In this document: positions 31,731 through 43,209 of the stretch, one piece after another
Numbering within the stretch: the stretch's first letter is position 1
How the letters are laid out: every line of letters starts with the position of its first letter
Position numbers and translations under genes: made by a program
Origin: Hippopus hippopus
Taxonomy: Eukaryota; Mollusca; Bivalvia; Cardiida; Cardiidae
Length of the DNA: 64,000 nucleotides
Direction of reading: 5' to 3'
Assembly (NCBI GenBank): GCA_946811185.2
Contig: OX328101.1
Location: 30,302,122 to 30,366,121, forward strand
Notes under the pieces: generated by a model
The model's input: the letters and a program-made list of their open reading frames with translations, nothing else
The model's database searches: none
What the model was told of the DNA's origin: nothing

Positions 31731-32238
31731 CTGGTTAGTAAATCATATAGGCCCTGGAACTCGTTTTGAGCGGCTTGTCACGTGTCATACTGCTTCGGAA
31801 AAAAAAACTTTTAGAAAAGTCAGAATGAATGTGGAAGGACAAATACCTTTTTTTTTGTATGTAATATTGCTCTAAGAATTGCCTACTTAATAAAAGTACA
31901 AGGGGCCTTACGTTATCATGATAAAGAATTGTGTATGGCCTTGCATGCGTCATTCTTATTTCAAGGGCCATTCAGATGCATCGAGCAGCATGAGGGCGAA
32001 GGTCGACTTAATCCATTAAAGTGCAAATGTGACTTTTACAAACAATTCCTTTGGTTAAACAGTTGTCTGTTTTCCCGCATGGATTTCGAATAGTTTGAAA
32101 AACAATACAGTATAAAAGTGTCTTAGTGACCACCTATATTCAGCAACATACGACTAAATCATGAGGTAGAATTATCCTTTCACATGCATAAAGATTGAAG
32201 ATAGCGAAAAAAAAATAGAAAAATGAAAAAAAAAAGAT
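31731..32238. other. intergenic, no gene recognised
   Basis: The minus-strand frame at 31735-31971 lacks recognisable features. Confidence 0.35.
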
Positions 32239-32407
32239 TAGGTTTAGCCTTTGTCAGCCAATTCCGTGTTTTAACGACACTGAGGAATAAAGTTTTTGAA
32301 AACATTGTGGGAAAAGAAGAAAATGCTGGTTACCAGCATTTTCTCCTTTTCTCACAATGTTTTCTGTCTCGGGGTCTACAAAACACGGGAATGTTTGGTA
32401 AGGAGCT
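32239..32407. mobile_element. MITE family D copy
   Basis: CAGCCAATTCCGTGTTTTAACGACACTGAGG; core at about 32299-32362 is a near-perfect palindrome around GCTGGTTACCAGC; right end CGGGAATGTTTGGTAAGGAG. Both flanking frames (plus 32223-32471, minus 32330-32527) run through the palindrome and are not genes. Confidence 0.85.
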
Positions 32408-32879
32408 GGCACGTGTATCTGAACTATCTAAATTCAACTTCAGGTCAAAACGCATGTCTATAAACGACTGAAAGGGCAGAAGATAGCCCTTGTTCCAAAG
32501 CACTGATACAACCGCTGGTTTTATCATTTTCCGTAGTCCGTGGGGAGACTTCTTGAATGTGATAATGATGTCTCCTTGTTTTTCATTTATAACACTGCCT
32601 TTAGAATATAATATTTATACAGATACGTCAAAACCGTTGCTAGTAGAGGACATGGCAACAGTTAACCATAACGTCATAGCTCATTGCTTATTTTCCAAAG
32701 GTCCATGGAGAAAGTTCTTGAGATACCATCTTCAAATGTATTTGAAATATTATTCGTACTAACAAAACGCGATAATGGTGGCCTTTGTTTACAAACACTG
32801 GATGAGTTCAAAACATTCAAACAGGGAATACCAGGGACGAAATAGTTACTGATTAGTAAATTTCAACCAATACGTGCGA
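32408..32879. other. intergenic
   Basis: CCGTGGGGAGACTTCTTGAATGTGATAATG at about 32536 has looser relatives at about 31040 and 34100, suggesting an old unrecognised dispersed repeat. The 90-codon frame at 32490-32762 has no domain. Confidence 0.4.
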
Positions 32880-32955
32880 ATAGCGCTGTGGTAAAGTGGT
32901 CATAGCGACTGATTTACCACCCATCCAGATTGAGTTCGAGTCACAGGAATTTTTT
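32880..32955 (+). repeat. tRNA-like SINE head
   Basis: GCGCTGTGGTAAAGTGGTCATAGCG (A-box-like) then TTGAGTTCGAGTC (B-box-like), followed by a T-rich tail. An oppositely oriented tRNA-like segment lies about 0.85 kb downstream. Confidence 0.5.
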
Positions 32956-33473
32956 TCTTAAATCAAGCAGGCATGTTTTTTTTTAACCTATCATTTTTTA
33001 TGAGATCATAGTGTATATTTGTACTTGTAATTAGTAGTCTCATTCATTTTTATTTGACATCACACGAGATTGCATATTGATCCTTGTGAAATTTGGGAAA
33101 AATGAACAAAGACATTTATTGTACAGGAATTGATGCTAGAAATAGCTTAGTGTGTTTGACTTTTGGCTACTGGTTCCTACTGGCTACTGGCTCCTGTTTC
33201 ATGGCTTTGAGACATGGAGAGACATGTCTAACTTAAGCATCTCAGAAGCTTGATTGGACAAGAATTTAATTTGAAGCACCAGTGGAATGGAAAGGCTTGA
33301 GAACTAGAGCAATCTGAGTTGAAAAGTTACTGCAGACGTACGGTCTTAGTAGAATAAATATGTTTTTTACAAGCAGACATTGCAGTTTAAGAAGCCTGTG
33401 AACAGTGCGAATAATTGCGGTCAGCAACGAAGAAGCAACAGATACTGAATGTTAAGATGCTTTGGATACCGAT

Positions 33474-33599
33474 ATGGCCGGTGAAAATAAAGCGAGCACC
33501 GATACCGCCGGTGCAAGTGATGAGGGTTGTGCACTTTATCATTGTACTTGTTGTATCAATCATATAGTAATGTGCTTTAAAACAAGAAAAATAAAATGA
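33474..33599 (+). CDS. small open frame, Cys-containing, weak call
   Basis: A 41-codon frame from ATG at 33474 to TGA at 33597. The N-terminal half is rich in Ala/Ser/Asp/Glu with two near-identical nonapeptide-like segments (from ACCGATATGGCCGGTG and ACCGATACCGCCGGTG). The C-terminal half has CALYHCTCC and a basic end. The frame is open upstream only to a TAA about 24 bases before the ATG. It is too short to assign, may be chance, and has no recognised family. Confidence 0.15.
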   Translation: MAGENKASTDTAGASDEGCALYHCTCCINHIVMCFKTRKIK

Positions 33600-33619
33600 A
33601 TTAGAATAAAATGTAATGA

Positions 33620-33760
33620 TAACAAAAGAATATCAATGACAAAAAGATACACACGTCTAAAAAAGAAGAAAGGAAAAAGGGAAAAAAAACTGAAAAAAGG
33701 GGATCAAACAAGGAGAAGAAAAGAAAGGATAAAACGGAAAAAAATATATAACTTCTTTCC
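33620..33760. repeat. purine-rich low-complexity tract
   Basis: A long run of AAAGAAGAAAGGAAAAAGGG-type sequence on the plus strand. The Lys-rich frame at 33636-33860 is an artefact of it. Confidence 0.8.
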
Positions 33761-33764
33761 GAAA

Positions 33765-33850
33765 AAGGTGGATCTAACGGCTCGAACCAGGTTAGCCGAT
33801 TTGGGAGGCAGGGACTTTATCCATAACACCACTGCTTGCTTAGTAGAATT
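33765..33850 (-). repeat. tRNA-like SINE head, opposite orientation
   Basis: On the minus strand: AGCAGTGGTGTTATGGATAAAG then ACCTGGTTCGAGCC, the order of an A and a B box. The adjacent purine tract on the plus strand would be a pyrimidine-rich stretch downstream of this head on the minus strand. Confidence 0.5.
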
Positions 33851-33860
33851 GATGGCTTGA

Positions 33861-35094
33861 AAGACTTTTAACCCTTTTTAATGTACATTTTAACTAAAAT
33901 TATCGGATAATTTACCTGTTCTTCCCATATACAAAGATAGAATGCTCTGAGTTATTGTAAACAAGGGCCACGATTATTGCGTTCCGTTAATACATTTTTT
34001 GAAAGGCAAATATGTGAAGATAGCTGGTTAAAAGGGAAAAGGCAAAAGATCGACCTAATTTCGTCGCCCTGTTAGAAATGCTGATTTTCCATGTTCCACA
34101 GGGACGTTTCGTAAATGTGATAATGGACTCTATTTGAATAATGAGCGAAGGCAGGCAAGTATGTTGTTATCTCGCGTAAAACTATCGTGGAAATTATCGT
34201 AATATATCGAGCATTGTGTGGTAAATTTTCAGTGAAAATCAAAGCCCTGTAAGTTCTGAAAAGTTACATAGTACTGCATTATTAAATTCAGATTATGTCA
34301 AATGCATGCTTAGATGCTCTACTCGAGCTGTTCTGTTTGAGTAAATCTCAAAGGAGACAGTTTAAAAATTCTTGGGAAAGGAGAAAATGCTTGTAACCAA
34401 GGTTTAAGCTTTCGACATGGATGGGCGTAAAGTTTTGTCGTCTGGTAAAGACATTAAGACTTACATGTACTTTCTATCGAGGAAATACATTTCGTGTTGG
34501 ACAATGTACCTGCACTTACAATAGCAGGTATGGACGTATAACCGTAATGAACGCTAAATTTGGAATTTGGAACTCCATTATAATTTACTAAACTTAATAG
34601 ACATATGTAAATGTGATCTAAAATTCAGACCACTGTGTACTGCGTAACGTCCCGTTATATAGCTTTATGACTTAAGGAAATAACCCTTCGCTCAAGTGTA
34701 AATCCTGTTTCAGTGAATGTGAGGGGAAAATGGAAATGAAATAAAAACACATACATGTATTCAAGTGTTGGAATTTTTCAGAAATAATACATACATAAAT
34801 AAGCAATCACAAAAACGGTCAAGACAACCTACGTCGGGTACATGTCAAAAAGTCGTCTGATGAAAGTAATTCGTTAATTTAGAAAGATGGAAGGTTTTGA
34901 TTTTCGAACTTCGATAAGAAATCAATGACATTGTGCATGCGGTCTGACTGGATTTGGAATTGACCTGGGCTAATAGTATTGGTGTAATGGACTTCCGTAA
35001 TGAAAAATCGAGTTGTTATCAGCGATAGCTTCCAGTAAATCACATAAAAAATCTCCATTTTCCCACGAGATGCATTCAATTCGATTAACCCTTA
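33861..35094. other. intergenic; family D relic at 34330-34457
   Basis: 34375-34400 has TTGGGAAAGGAGAAAATGCTTGTAACCAAGG, and GTTTTGTCGTCTGGTAAAGACATTAA ends the relic at 34457. Nothing else is recognised. Confidence 0.45.
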
Positions 35095-35278
35095 GGGCAC
35101 TTGATATGTCAAATGAACATTTCTATCGGCAGGGAGAAACCCAAATTAATGCGAATTTAAACTTTTTTTTCAGTATATTTCACAAAAAAGATATTATATC
35201 ATAGATCAGACTGCACATGCTGTGCTGTCTGATCTTGAATCTACCCTGTCCGTATAACTACCTTAAGCTGGTCTAAGT
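35095..35278. mobile_element. MITE family A, diverged copy
   Basis: TTAACCCTTAGGGCACTTGATATG at the left, CCCAAATTAATGCG in the arm, and the core GATCAGACTGCACATGCTGTGCTGTCTGATC. Confidence 0.75.
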
Positions 35279-36304
35279 ATGGGAAGATTTTATCTCTGTC
35301 CGGTTTCAAATATTCATGATTACAATTTAGCAATCTAGCTGAAAACGTTTCTAAATGACGCAATGTTTGAAAAAAAAGCAATCATTCTAGGGGCTATATT
35401 CACCAGCTGTCCAAAATATTCTTAATCTTAAGTCCAAAACAACCCGTCAGACTGGCTGGAACAGAACGTCGAGGTCAATCAAATAGCCAATTTTGAAATT
35501 TGGAATTAGAAAAAAAGAAAATGGTTAATGAAAGCTGCCGGCGGAAAAATGGGGTTACCTTGTGCCATTAATGCGTACACTCGTGTACTATCTGGAGCCT
35601 TCAGTGATGGTCACATGCAGGTCTGTTTGCTCGTGCGAGCAATCGAAACTGCTGCAAAATTTATAGAAAAGGAAATCAGATGGTCCGTTTTGGAAATTGA
35701 AATTTGAGCCAATGTCGAGACTGATTGGCGAATCCGATCCCGTCATTGTTGCAAACCACGTGGTCACATAATTTTGATACTGCCATACGAGTAGTAAAAC
35801 CATTACGGTTATTGAATATCGTTTCTAAGAAGCATAATGTCCTAGCCAATCGAATGGCTAGTCTAGCTATTTAGGATTAGAACAAAGTGTAGAAATGCTG
35901 GATGAAACAACCCTGCTGCCCCCTCTGTTGCTCATGTGAGGTTTTAGGCGTAGCTGAATGCGCTGGCCTTTGGCTTACTCCTTGGCGAAATGAAATCGAA
36001 TGAATAGATTTTAATGCGCGATTGGTCAATAATGTGCATATACTTATTCGGCGAGCCCGTGCTGGCCTATTTGCTCGCACATTTATGACACTGATATACA
36101 AGGGTTGGGTACCGCTATTCGATATCATAGGGTATTTATTCACACCATAGCAAACTAATATTACAGGGAATTATCCTATTCTTGTACTATTTGGTAATCT
36201 TATATTTTTGTAGGCGTTACTCAGTAACCCAATACTAATATCATCTGTACAATAGCAGACAAAGAATTTTAGACTCGACATCACTGAAAGCTTTTACAGA
36301 CAAC
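35279..36304. other. intergenic, no gene recognised
   Basis: Frames at 35588-35803 and 35877-36143 (both minus) have no recognisable domains. CTAGCCAATCGAATGGCTAG at 35842 is a short perfect-looking inverted repeat of the 'attggct' type. Confidence 0.4.
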
Positions 36305-36567
36305 AGGCCTGCAACACACGAAAAGGGACACTCGGACATTTGCGTAAAGTGTCGTTTCGGATCAGCCTGCGCAGTCCGCGTAGGCTAATCCGAAACGACA
36401 CTTTACGTTTTTATGTAATTTTCTGTTTTGCGCAGGTCTACTGTAGCACAAAATCTAATGTAGTCGTAAAGTGCTGTCTCGGATTAGCCTGCGCGGACTG
36501 CGCAGGCTGATCCGAGACGACACTTTACGCAAATGTCCGAATGCCCCTTTTCGAGTGTTGCAAGCCA
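36305..36567. mobile_element. MITE family C, full copy
   Basis: GGCCTGCAACACACGAAAAGGG to CCCCTTTTCGAGTGTTGCAAGCC. Two hairpins, around TGCGCAGTCCGCGTAGGCTA and TGCGCGGACTGCGCAGGCTG, are separated by TTTTCTGTTTTGCGCAGGTCTACTGTAGCAC. Confidence 0.92.
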
Positions 36568-36574
36568 ATTATAT

Positions 36575-36755
36575 TGCTTAAATGACTGTATTTGTTTCTG
36601 ACAGCTTAGAAAAGATTGTGGGAAAATAAGAAAATGCTGCTTTCCAGCATTTTCATTTCTTTCTGTTTTTTTTTTATTTTCTCTCATTTTTTTGAAAAAC
36701 AATTCTTCTCAGGGTCGTTTTAAGTCTAAATTGTGTGGTGAATGGTTTAGTGACC
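36575..36755. mobile_element. MITE family D, diverged
   Basis: AAGATTGTGGGAAAATAAGAAAATGCTGCTTTCCAGCATTTTCATTTC core; right portion TTCTCAGGGTCGTTTTAAGTC...ATTGTGTGGTGAATGGTTTA. Confidence 0.65.
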
Positions 36756-37756
36756 TGCACCATAGCTAGTGCATTGATGGGTGACAATATCGTGATGCTA
36801 TTCTGAAGTCTATCCATATATATTTTTCGTATCTTATTTTTCTTTTTTCAACGATGATAGGGAATAATTTGTATTCTTGAAATATTTATCTAGTTGAAAA
36901 TTAGGGTTTTAGACTTAAGACTTGGCAACACCGCTGCGGACAGTCAAAATTCAATCGGAAAAGAACCTTATCAGGAGTTAATCTCAATTTGCCACAATAC
37001 TTTTAGCCCCCTCAACCTCACCCCCACCTTCCCTGCAAAAGCTGTTTGTGTCATCCATTGCGCTGATGTTCTTTCGGATACGAATTTTCTTTTTCATATA
37101 ATAGACATAAAAATATATTTTACCCCTGTCTCAGTGTATGTAAGTGAAATTCACTTTCATGTTCTTTTATCAAACACATGCTGTTAAAAACATGTTCTAT
37201 CATTACATGAATAGTAATAAAAGAATATTTGTCCCATAAAAGCTTTCCTTGTTCAGTTTGTATACACTATAATCTTTATTTTGCAGTATAAGAATAATGA
37301 ACGGAAGCTGTTATTCTTTTAAAAGCTTTAACTAGTTTTAGAAAGGTAAAGTCACATAAAAATGTATATGTACTATCGAAGAACATAAAATAAGATCAGG
37401 TTGCACGGTTGTATATTCTACTGTCTTCGTAAAAGATACTAGACTGCGAGACACTCAACATAGATGGGGTAAACAGACTCGGTTTACGTCATACCGATAA
37501 AACAATGCCAGCAAGATGGTACCCAGCCCAGACATTTGGATTCTGTCAAACGTCCAATACAAATAGGATCAAGGTGATAAAAAGCAGGTACCAGTCTATA
37601 TCCCAGACACGTGATTTATGGCTTGGTATTATCTCGTACATTTCAAAAAGTACTTACCATAACTATAACTTGTGGTATTGTATTAAATTTTACATACGAG
37701 TACCTGTCTGTGAAAAGTTTCTAGTCAGGAGGATAGAAATAGCATTGATCTATCCT
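36756..37756. other. intergenic, no gene recognised
   Basis: Frames at 36894-37187 and 37505-37762 (plus) lack recognisable domains. A family A-like scrap (AAGATCAGGTTGCACGG) is at 37393. Confidence 0.35.
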
Positions 37757-37945
37757 ATTTAGGGTCTGCGGTAAATGTGTTGGATCTGTAAGCAGGAAAT
37801 CCTGGTTTGATTCCTGCTTGAGACTCGGGTCAAGTTGAAATACATGCCACTGCAGTTCCAACGGTGAAAACGAAGGAAAGACATCAGACAGTAAGGCGTC
37901 GCCATCATGAGACTAAAACACTGTTGAAAGGGGGGGGCAAAACCT
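37757..37945 (+). mobile_element. tRNA-derived SINE-like element
   Basis: The head is GCGGTAAATGTGTTGGATCTGTAAGCAGG with B box CCTGGTTTGATTCC. The body is GAGACTCGGGTCAAG, AGACATCAGACAGTAAGGCGTCGCCATC and AACACTGTTGAAAGGGGGG. The terminal GTTGAAAG string echoes family F. Confidence 0.6.
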
Positions 37946-39289
37946 TAATTAAACAGAAAACACACACACCTAGCTCGACAAGTTTCCTATTGCACGCCCT
38001 TCGACAACATACGGTTAGATGAAGGTAGGGAATCGGCCGAGTTGTGACGAGTGCATAACGACTGTGCAGCCAGAGTTGGTATGGTTAACAATGCTAATGA
38101 GTGCTATTTCAGAAAAAACACGATGCGGGTTAGGTTATGGAATGTTTACTCTATCCCGAGAAAAGAACTACATGTATATTAACATTTGAACCGCATAAAT
38201 TGGCAAATAAAAAGGTAAATGCATATCTCCATCAATTTGTTTAAGAAATTGAACCAATATCGGTACAGCAGTGCTACCTCTTTCACTGGAGAACGATGCC
38301 CACTTAAATATATTTTGAGGGCGGCGTAGATCAAGATCAGAACTTGCAGTCTGATCTTTAATCTGCACTGTCCGAAATTTCTTTTGTTTTACTGTTACCA
38401 AAATTATGTTTAATAAATGCGGAATATCAATTTTTAGACAACGAAAAAGGTCGAATGTATTTAGTTGGAATCGAGAGTGAAAGATGAAATTCACCTGTCT
38501 TGGTGAAAACGTATTTATTTCAGTCCAGGAAAAAAGAAAATGAGATTTCGTGACTTTAATTACTTGTACGTTTGCGTGAATAATACAAAGTGTGAATACA
38601 ATTATTTCTCACGTAAGGATGGAACAAAAATGGGACACAACCTGGTAACATTGCGTGCTTTGTTAATTAGTCTCAACAACAACGCTAGAAAAAAAAAATA
38701 GTTCTTTCTTACGTGTTACATGGGTTTGGATTCACCAACCTTTCTTGAACTACAATGAAAATCTCTTTTATTCAACACTTATAGGTTAACGGCGATAGTG
38801 TGTCATGTGACAAGGTTCCAATAAGTTGGGTATAGGCACGGCAGGTGCAAGATGACCACTAGATTGATATTATAAACGATATACAAGTACAACATCCAAA
38901 TATTCATACACATATTCCCAATTCTGTAATTCAGATATCGTGCTTTTATATTGGAAGTGTGCTTCTATATAGATGACACTATATAACAGCCTATTTACAG
39001 CTGCCTATATATAATCATGTGGCTAAATCTGCATTATTCTGACCGAAACAAAAACATTCAAAACTAATGGTATTTGTCTGATATTTTGGCCCTATTTCAG
39101 AGAGAGGTAAAGATATGCCAAGTGAAGAGTTTGGTTGATGCTGTATGCTCCTTAAACTGTAGATTTTCAATGCAAAAAAAAAAAGGAACAGGATCATCAA
39201 AACGTCAACGATAGACCAGCAGATCAGATTGCACAATTAGTTAAAAAAATATTTTCAAAATAAAAGAACAATTAAATTCCGAATAATAG
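37946..39289. other. intergenic; A-family relic at 38322-38385
   Basis: GGCGTAGATCAAGATCAGAACTTGCAGTCTGATCTTTAATCTGCACTGTCCG is the family A core with a shortened centre. The remaining sequence is AT-rich without recognisable genes. Confidence 0.5.
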
Positions 39290-39420
39290 ATTTTGCCATT
39301 GACATGCAAGAAAACATTCTGCGATAACGTGAAATTGCATATGACCAACATCTCCTTTTCCCCCATGACATTTTCAAAAATAGTTTTCCAAACTCGGATC
39401 ATTTGGAAAAGGCCTAATTT
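39290..39420. mobile_element. MITE family D relic
   Basis: GAAAACATTCTGCGATAACGTG ... ACATCTCCTTTTCCCCCATGACATTTTCAAAA ... ACTCGGATCATTTGGAAAAGG. Confidence 0.5.
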
Positions 39421-40517
39421 AGTTTTCCGTTTTTTGTTTAGAATTAAAGAACTAAATACTATTTAACTGATGCCAATTAGACATCCGACAAGACCAGGAA
39501 TTGTCGTATCAAAATATAATCGGATTGTACCGAAATTTTCCTGGTGCATGTTTTATATATCCACTTCAGCAGAATCCGTTTGAACTAAAAAACAAAAATG
39601 AAATTCAATGGTACTTATTTTCAGCCCCTAATCGATCATTGTTGGTAAGAAGACAATCCAATTTAACGGAATATTAATAACTTTGGTTTCTCACAGAATC
39701 GCGAAATCCAATTACTTGTACGCATTTACCTTGTATAGGTGTTACACCATCCCCTTTTCGCTTCATTGAAAAAAAAAAGAAATGTGAGTCTCTACCGCCC
39801 CTATGCCGCTCTTTTATTGAAAAACTCATAGCTTTGCCCTTTCTTTCTATAATTTATATGTCCACTGGCTAAATAAAAAATGTAACACAAAGACAGACAC
39901 TTTAACCGATTATGGTTTTGCTATTACGCCTCAAACACTACTTATCTTGCAAAATCACACTGTAAAAGACCCTTACTGGTTTTAAAGCACGTTCCTTTGT
40001 AACGGTCACAGACTCAAAATGTTCCCCTATCGATTACAAAGTTGAATACAGTTTCTACAGAAAATGTCAAATCAACACCGGAAACTGATTTCAGACCTGC
40101 TAGTCCATCTTCTCTGATTGGACTATGTAATAAAAGTGCTTGATGTCAAATTTTCAGATGAAACAATATTTGAACTACAAACCGGAAGCATTTCGTGGTG
40201 ATGCGTCCCCTATACTTTGAAGCGTGAATCATATATTGTGCATTTGGCATGCTGTGCAGTTCTGATAGTAACATTTGTCAACGACTGAGAGAGCTATCGC
40301 TACAGTGTAACTTATTACCAGCAGACGACTTCGAAAACACTGTCGAAAAGTATGGGAAAAAATTGCCATGGATCAAAGTTTCAAAGCTAAAATGGCAACG
40401 TTGACAAATTATCAATTTACCGCAAGACTTCCATAGGTATGAAAGTATTGCGGTAAATTGAGAATCTTTCAACTTTCCCATCACAGAGCTTTTTCGTCGG
40501 TAAAGTCTAACTGTATG
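39421..40517. other. intergenic; small hairpin at 40413-40460
   Basis: CAATTTACCGCAAGACTT and AAAGTATTGCGGTAAATTG form a short stem with a 12-base loop. No gene is recognised. Confidence 0.4.
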
Positions 40518-40616
40518 GGACAGTGTAAGATCAGACTGTAAGTTCTGTGCAGACTAATTTTGATCTACACTGTCTGCAAACAGGAAAATGAGTCGCGTTT
40601 ACCAGCCGAAGGATTA
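40518..40616. mobile_element. MITE family A, right half
   Basis: GGGACAGTGTAAGATCAGACTGTAAGTTCTGTGCAGACTAATTTTGATCTACACTGTCTGC then GAGTCGCGTTTACCAGCCGAAGGATTA. Confidence 0.7.
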
Positions 40617-41040
40617 TCTCGAAGTGATTATCAAACATAGTTTATACCACTCAGTGACTTTTAACACAGCTTATAATTTATCGCTTCAAACTCGTTGAAA
40701 AGCGCCCGAGTTCAGTGCTTTCAGTGCTTTGATTCAAATATCTAGCATGACTCGGACTACGATCGAGCCCGTAGAATTTTATGTACATGACATGGCTAAC
40801 ACTCAAACCGCTGCAACATACCATACGGGCGAGAGAGATTGTCTCCATTAAGAAACAAAGTCTTTTAAAAACTTTTAACCAAATAACAGGAGACACAGCG
40901 TCTCAGCCAATCAGAATGTAGTCTTGAAAATTAAAATCGAATCCATGTGAATCCTGCACTCAGACCGGGACTGATACCGTAACATATAGCCATGTTGTCA
41001 GACATTGAAAATCACTTAACCATTCTAATTTCGTTCTATG
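40617..41040. other. intergenic, no gene recognised
   Basis: The minus-strand 72-codon frame at 40678-40896 has no recognisable motif. Confidence 0.35.
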
Positions 41041-41797
41041 TAACCCTTAGGCTGCTAAGCGCGACTCAAGGACGTTTTGCAGACAGTGTAGATCAAGATC
41101 AGTCTGATCAGGGATCGTATATGTATATATAGAATCCCTGGTCTGATCTTGGATCTACACAGTCCGACAAGGATACATTTTTCTCCAAATAATTTTGAAG
41201 CATCGAAATTTGGGATTTTATTAGTTGTACAGTCAGGTGGCAGGGGACTTGGAAACTTGTTCACGGCTGTGGTGAATCATGTCGCCCCGAGCCGAAGGCG
41301 AGGTGGCGACATGATTCACCACAGCTGTGAACAAGTTTCCAAGTCCCCTGCCACCTCACTGTACAACGATTTTATTATACTGCAAAGTTTACCATTCCAA
41401 CGTTTGTTAAGAGAATTTTACCTGTTTTTTTGGTTTAAAAAATTGAGCACGCTGACGAAGTAGAATTTCCCTTCTGAGTGCCCAAATTCAATGAAAACTG
41501 ACGTCACTGGGAACTGACGTCACTGAAATCTTGGTAATACGTGCTAAAACGTGCGGCTTGGCGCATAATCTTGATGTTAATCTTGATCGATGCCGCCATT
41601 TTGGATGTTGTGTTGATAGTGTAGTCATGTATACGAGGCTCCCGAAAGGGAAACTGCTTTTACGTTGGTTTTGCCAGTGGACATGATATATATGTTCGGG
41701 GCATATTATCCAATCAGATCACGAGAAATTTCTTTGCAGTATAATAATACTTTATGCCTAAAAATTTCATTAAACTTATTTAGCAGGTTAAAGATTA
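41041..41797. mobile_element. MITE family A, split by hairpin element
   Basis: 41041-41220 reads TAACCCTTAGGCTGCTAAGCGCGACTC ... GAAATTTGGGATTTTA. After the insertion, 41748-41797 resumes TACTTTATGCCTAAAAATTTCATTAAACTTATTTAGCAGG. The core is altered: GATCAGTCTGATCAGGGAT and its inverse flank an AT-rich centre at about 41096-41150. Confidence 0.85.
41221..41747. mobile_element. 527-bp TA-flanked element with 70-bp hairpin (copy 2)
   Basis: Same start (TTAGTTGTAC) and end (CTTTGCAGTATAA) as 18430-18943. The stem-loop is at 41225-41366, TTTATTATACTGCAAAG at 41371, and the TGACGTCACT pair near 41499-41524. TA lies on each side (41219-41220 and 41748-41749), and one TA restores the family A host sequence GGGTTTTTACT. 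The plus frame 41149-41463 spans the insertion and is not a gene. Confidence 0.9.
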
Positions 41798-42049
41798 ACA
41801 CTCGATGAGCGGGTACGGTGAAACATACCTTTGTTAATAGTTAAACGAGCGTAAGTTCTGTACACTCTCAGTCCGATCTTGATCTACACTTGAATTTCGA
41901 TACTTTGTCTATTTTTCATGTCTGAAAAAAAAATTCCCTTCACCCAGTAATCTAGTGGTTATAATTCTTTATAATTACGGGTCCAGTTTTGCTGTTTTCA
42001 TTCCCTTTTTTTTTTACAATATTCTCTAAGGAAAGAAACTCACCAAACG

Positions 42050-42260
42050 ATCCTGAATTTTCACAACCCCGAAAAAAAAAGTTTAGAAAACATTATGGGA
42101 AATGCAAAAAATGCTGGTAACCAGCATTTTCTCCTATTTTTTACAACGTTTTCTGCCATTTCAAAGACAAATCCCATGCATTTAGTTATATTTAATTTGT
42201 TGTTTTCAAATGCTTTTTGATTTGGACGACTCTAAAATCACGTGTTCTGGTGAGGAATTC
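42050..42260. mobile_element. MITE family D copy
   Basis: GAAAACATTATGGGAAATGCAAAAAATGCTGGTAACCAGCATTTTCTCC core, then TTCTGCCATTTCAAAGACAAATCCC and AATTTGTTGTTTTCAAATGC. Confidence 0.75.
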
Positions 42261-42629
42261 AGCACTTGCCATCTGGTGAAGGCATAATGCAGTTAATAAT
42301 AATGTATGATATACCGCTAATAATGCATTAGACCATAAATCCCTAATCACATTGAAATCTTACCCATAATAACTATAATTGCCGCCATTAACCGCTCTTT
42401 AGCGTGGAGGAAATAAAGGTTTATAGCACGTGATTAATCGCTAACGTATGATTCGCAGAATCCCGATTCCGCGATTTTCTCTTGTTATAAAAAAAAGTGT
42501 TCGGAGGAAACCACCGTTTCTAATTGATGTGAACTCGTTTACTGACTCTGTTCCTGATACATTGTCACAGAAGCCGTAAAATAGTCTCTAACTATTTTCC
42601 TTGTATCCTCATGCTCGGGTGTCGGCCCT
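42261..42629. other. intergenic, nothing recognised
   Basis: AT-rich; no open frame of note and no repeat family match. Confidence 0.4.
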
Positions 42630-42840
42630 GTAACCCTTAGCCTAAGTGCTACATAAATGAAAAAGGCATCCTTAGTCAGTACAAAAAAAATGTACTTATT
42701 TTAATTCAATGCTGCTATTATAAAAACATCTGGCCTTGTAACTGACAGGGTAGATCTAAGATCAGACTGCACACGTTCTGTGCAGTCTGATCTTGAACTA
42801 TCCTGTCCGCAAAACCACCAACAGTCGGTTTCAGAGTTAA
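42630..42840. mobile_element. MITE family A, diverged arms
   Basis: TAACCCTTAGCCTAAGTGC at the left, core GATCAGACTGCACACGTTCTGTGCAGTCTGATC at about 42760, right end CAGTCGGTTTCAGAGTTAA. Confidence 0.75.
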
Positions 42841-42984
42841 TTACAGGAAAAAAAAACATCACCGTAACTATATTTGATGATTCTTTTAAACTTCAAATAC
42901 AGACGAGAACCAGCAAGATATCAAACAATTGCTTATTACAATCAACACTTTATCTAATACTGCTAGGAGCGACTTTTGAGAACA

Positions 42985-43209
42985 ATTAAGATCAAGATCA
43001 GACTGCACAGAACGTGCAGTCTGATCATGGATCCACACTGCCCGCAATTGTGTAGGGCACTTTGCCCAAAAAAAGTAGAATGATCCTTGGATATGCAGAA
43101 AATTTACCCACAGCAAAAAGTTTCGACCCATTTCAGCCAGCGCAGACTGCGCAGGCTAAAATGGGTCGATATTTTTGCCGCTGCATTAAACCCTCTATTC
43201 ATGGCTTAT
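42985..43209. mobile_element. family A fragment fused to family B fragment
   Basis: 42985-43070 carries GATCAAGATCAGACTGCACAGAACGTGCAGTCTGATCATGGATCC and CCCGCAATTG. 43071-43209 is an inverted family B piece (TTGGATATGCAGAAAATTTACCCACAGCAAAAAG, core CATTTCAGCCAGCGCAGACTGCGCAGGCTAAAATGGG). Confidence 0.7.

Noticed and set aside
36484..36702. Minus-strand 72-codon frame.
   Set aside because: It overlaps family C and family D MITE palindromes.
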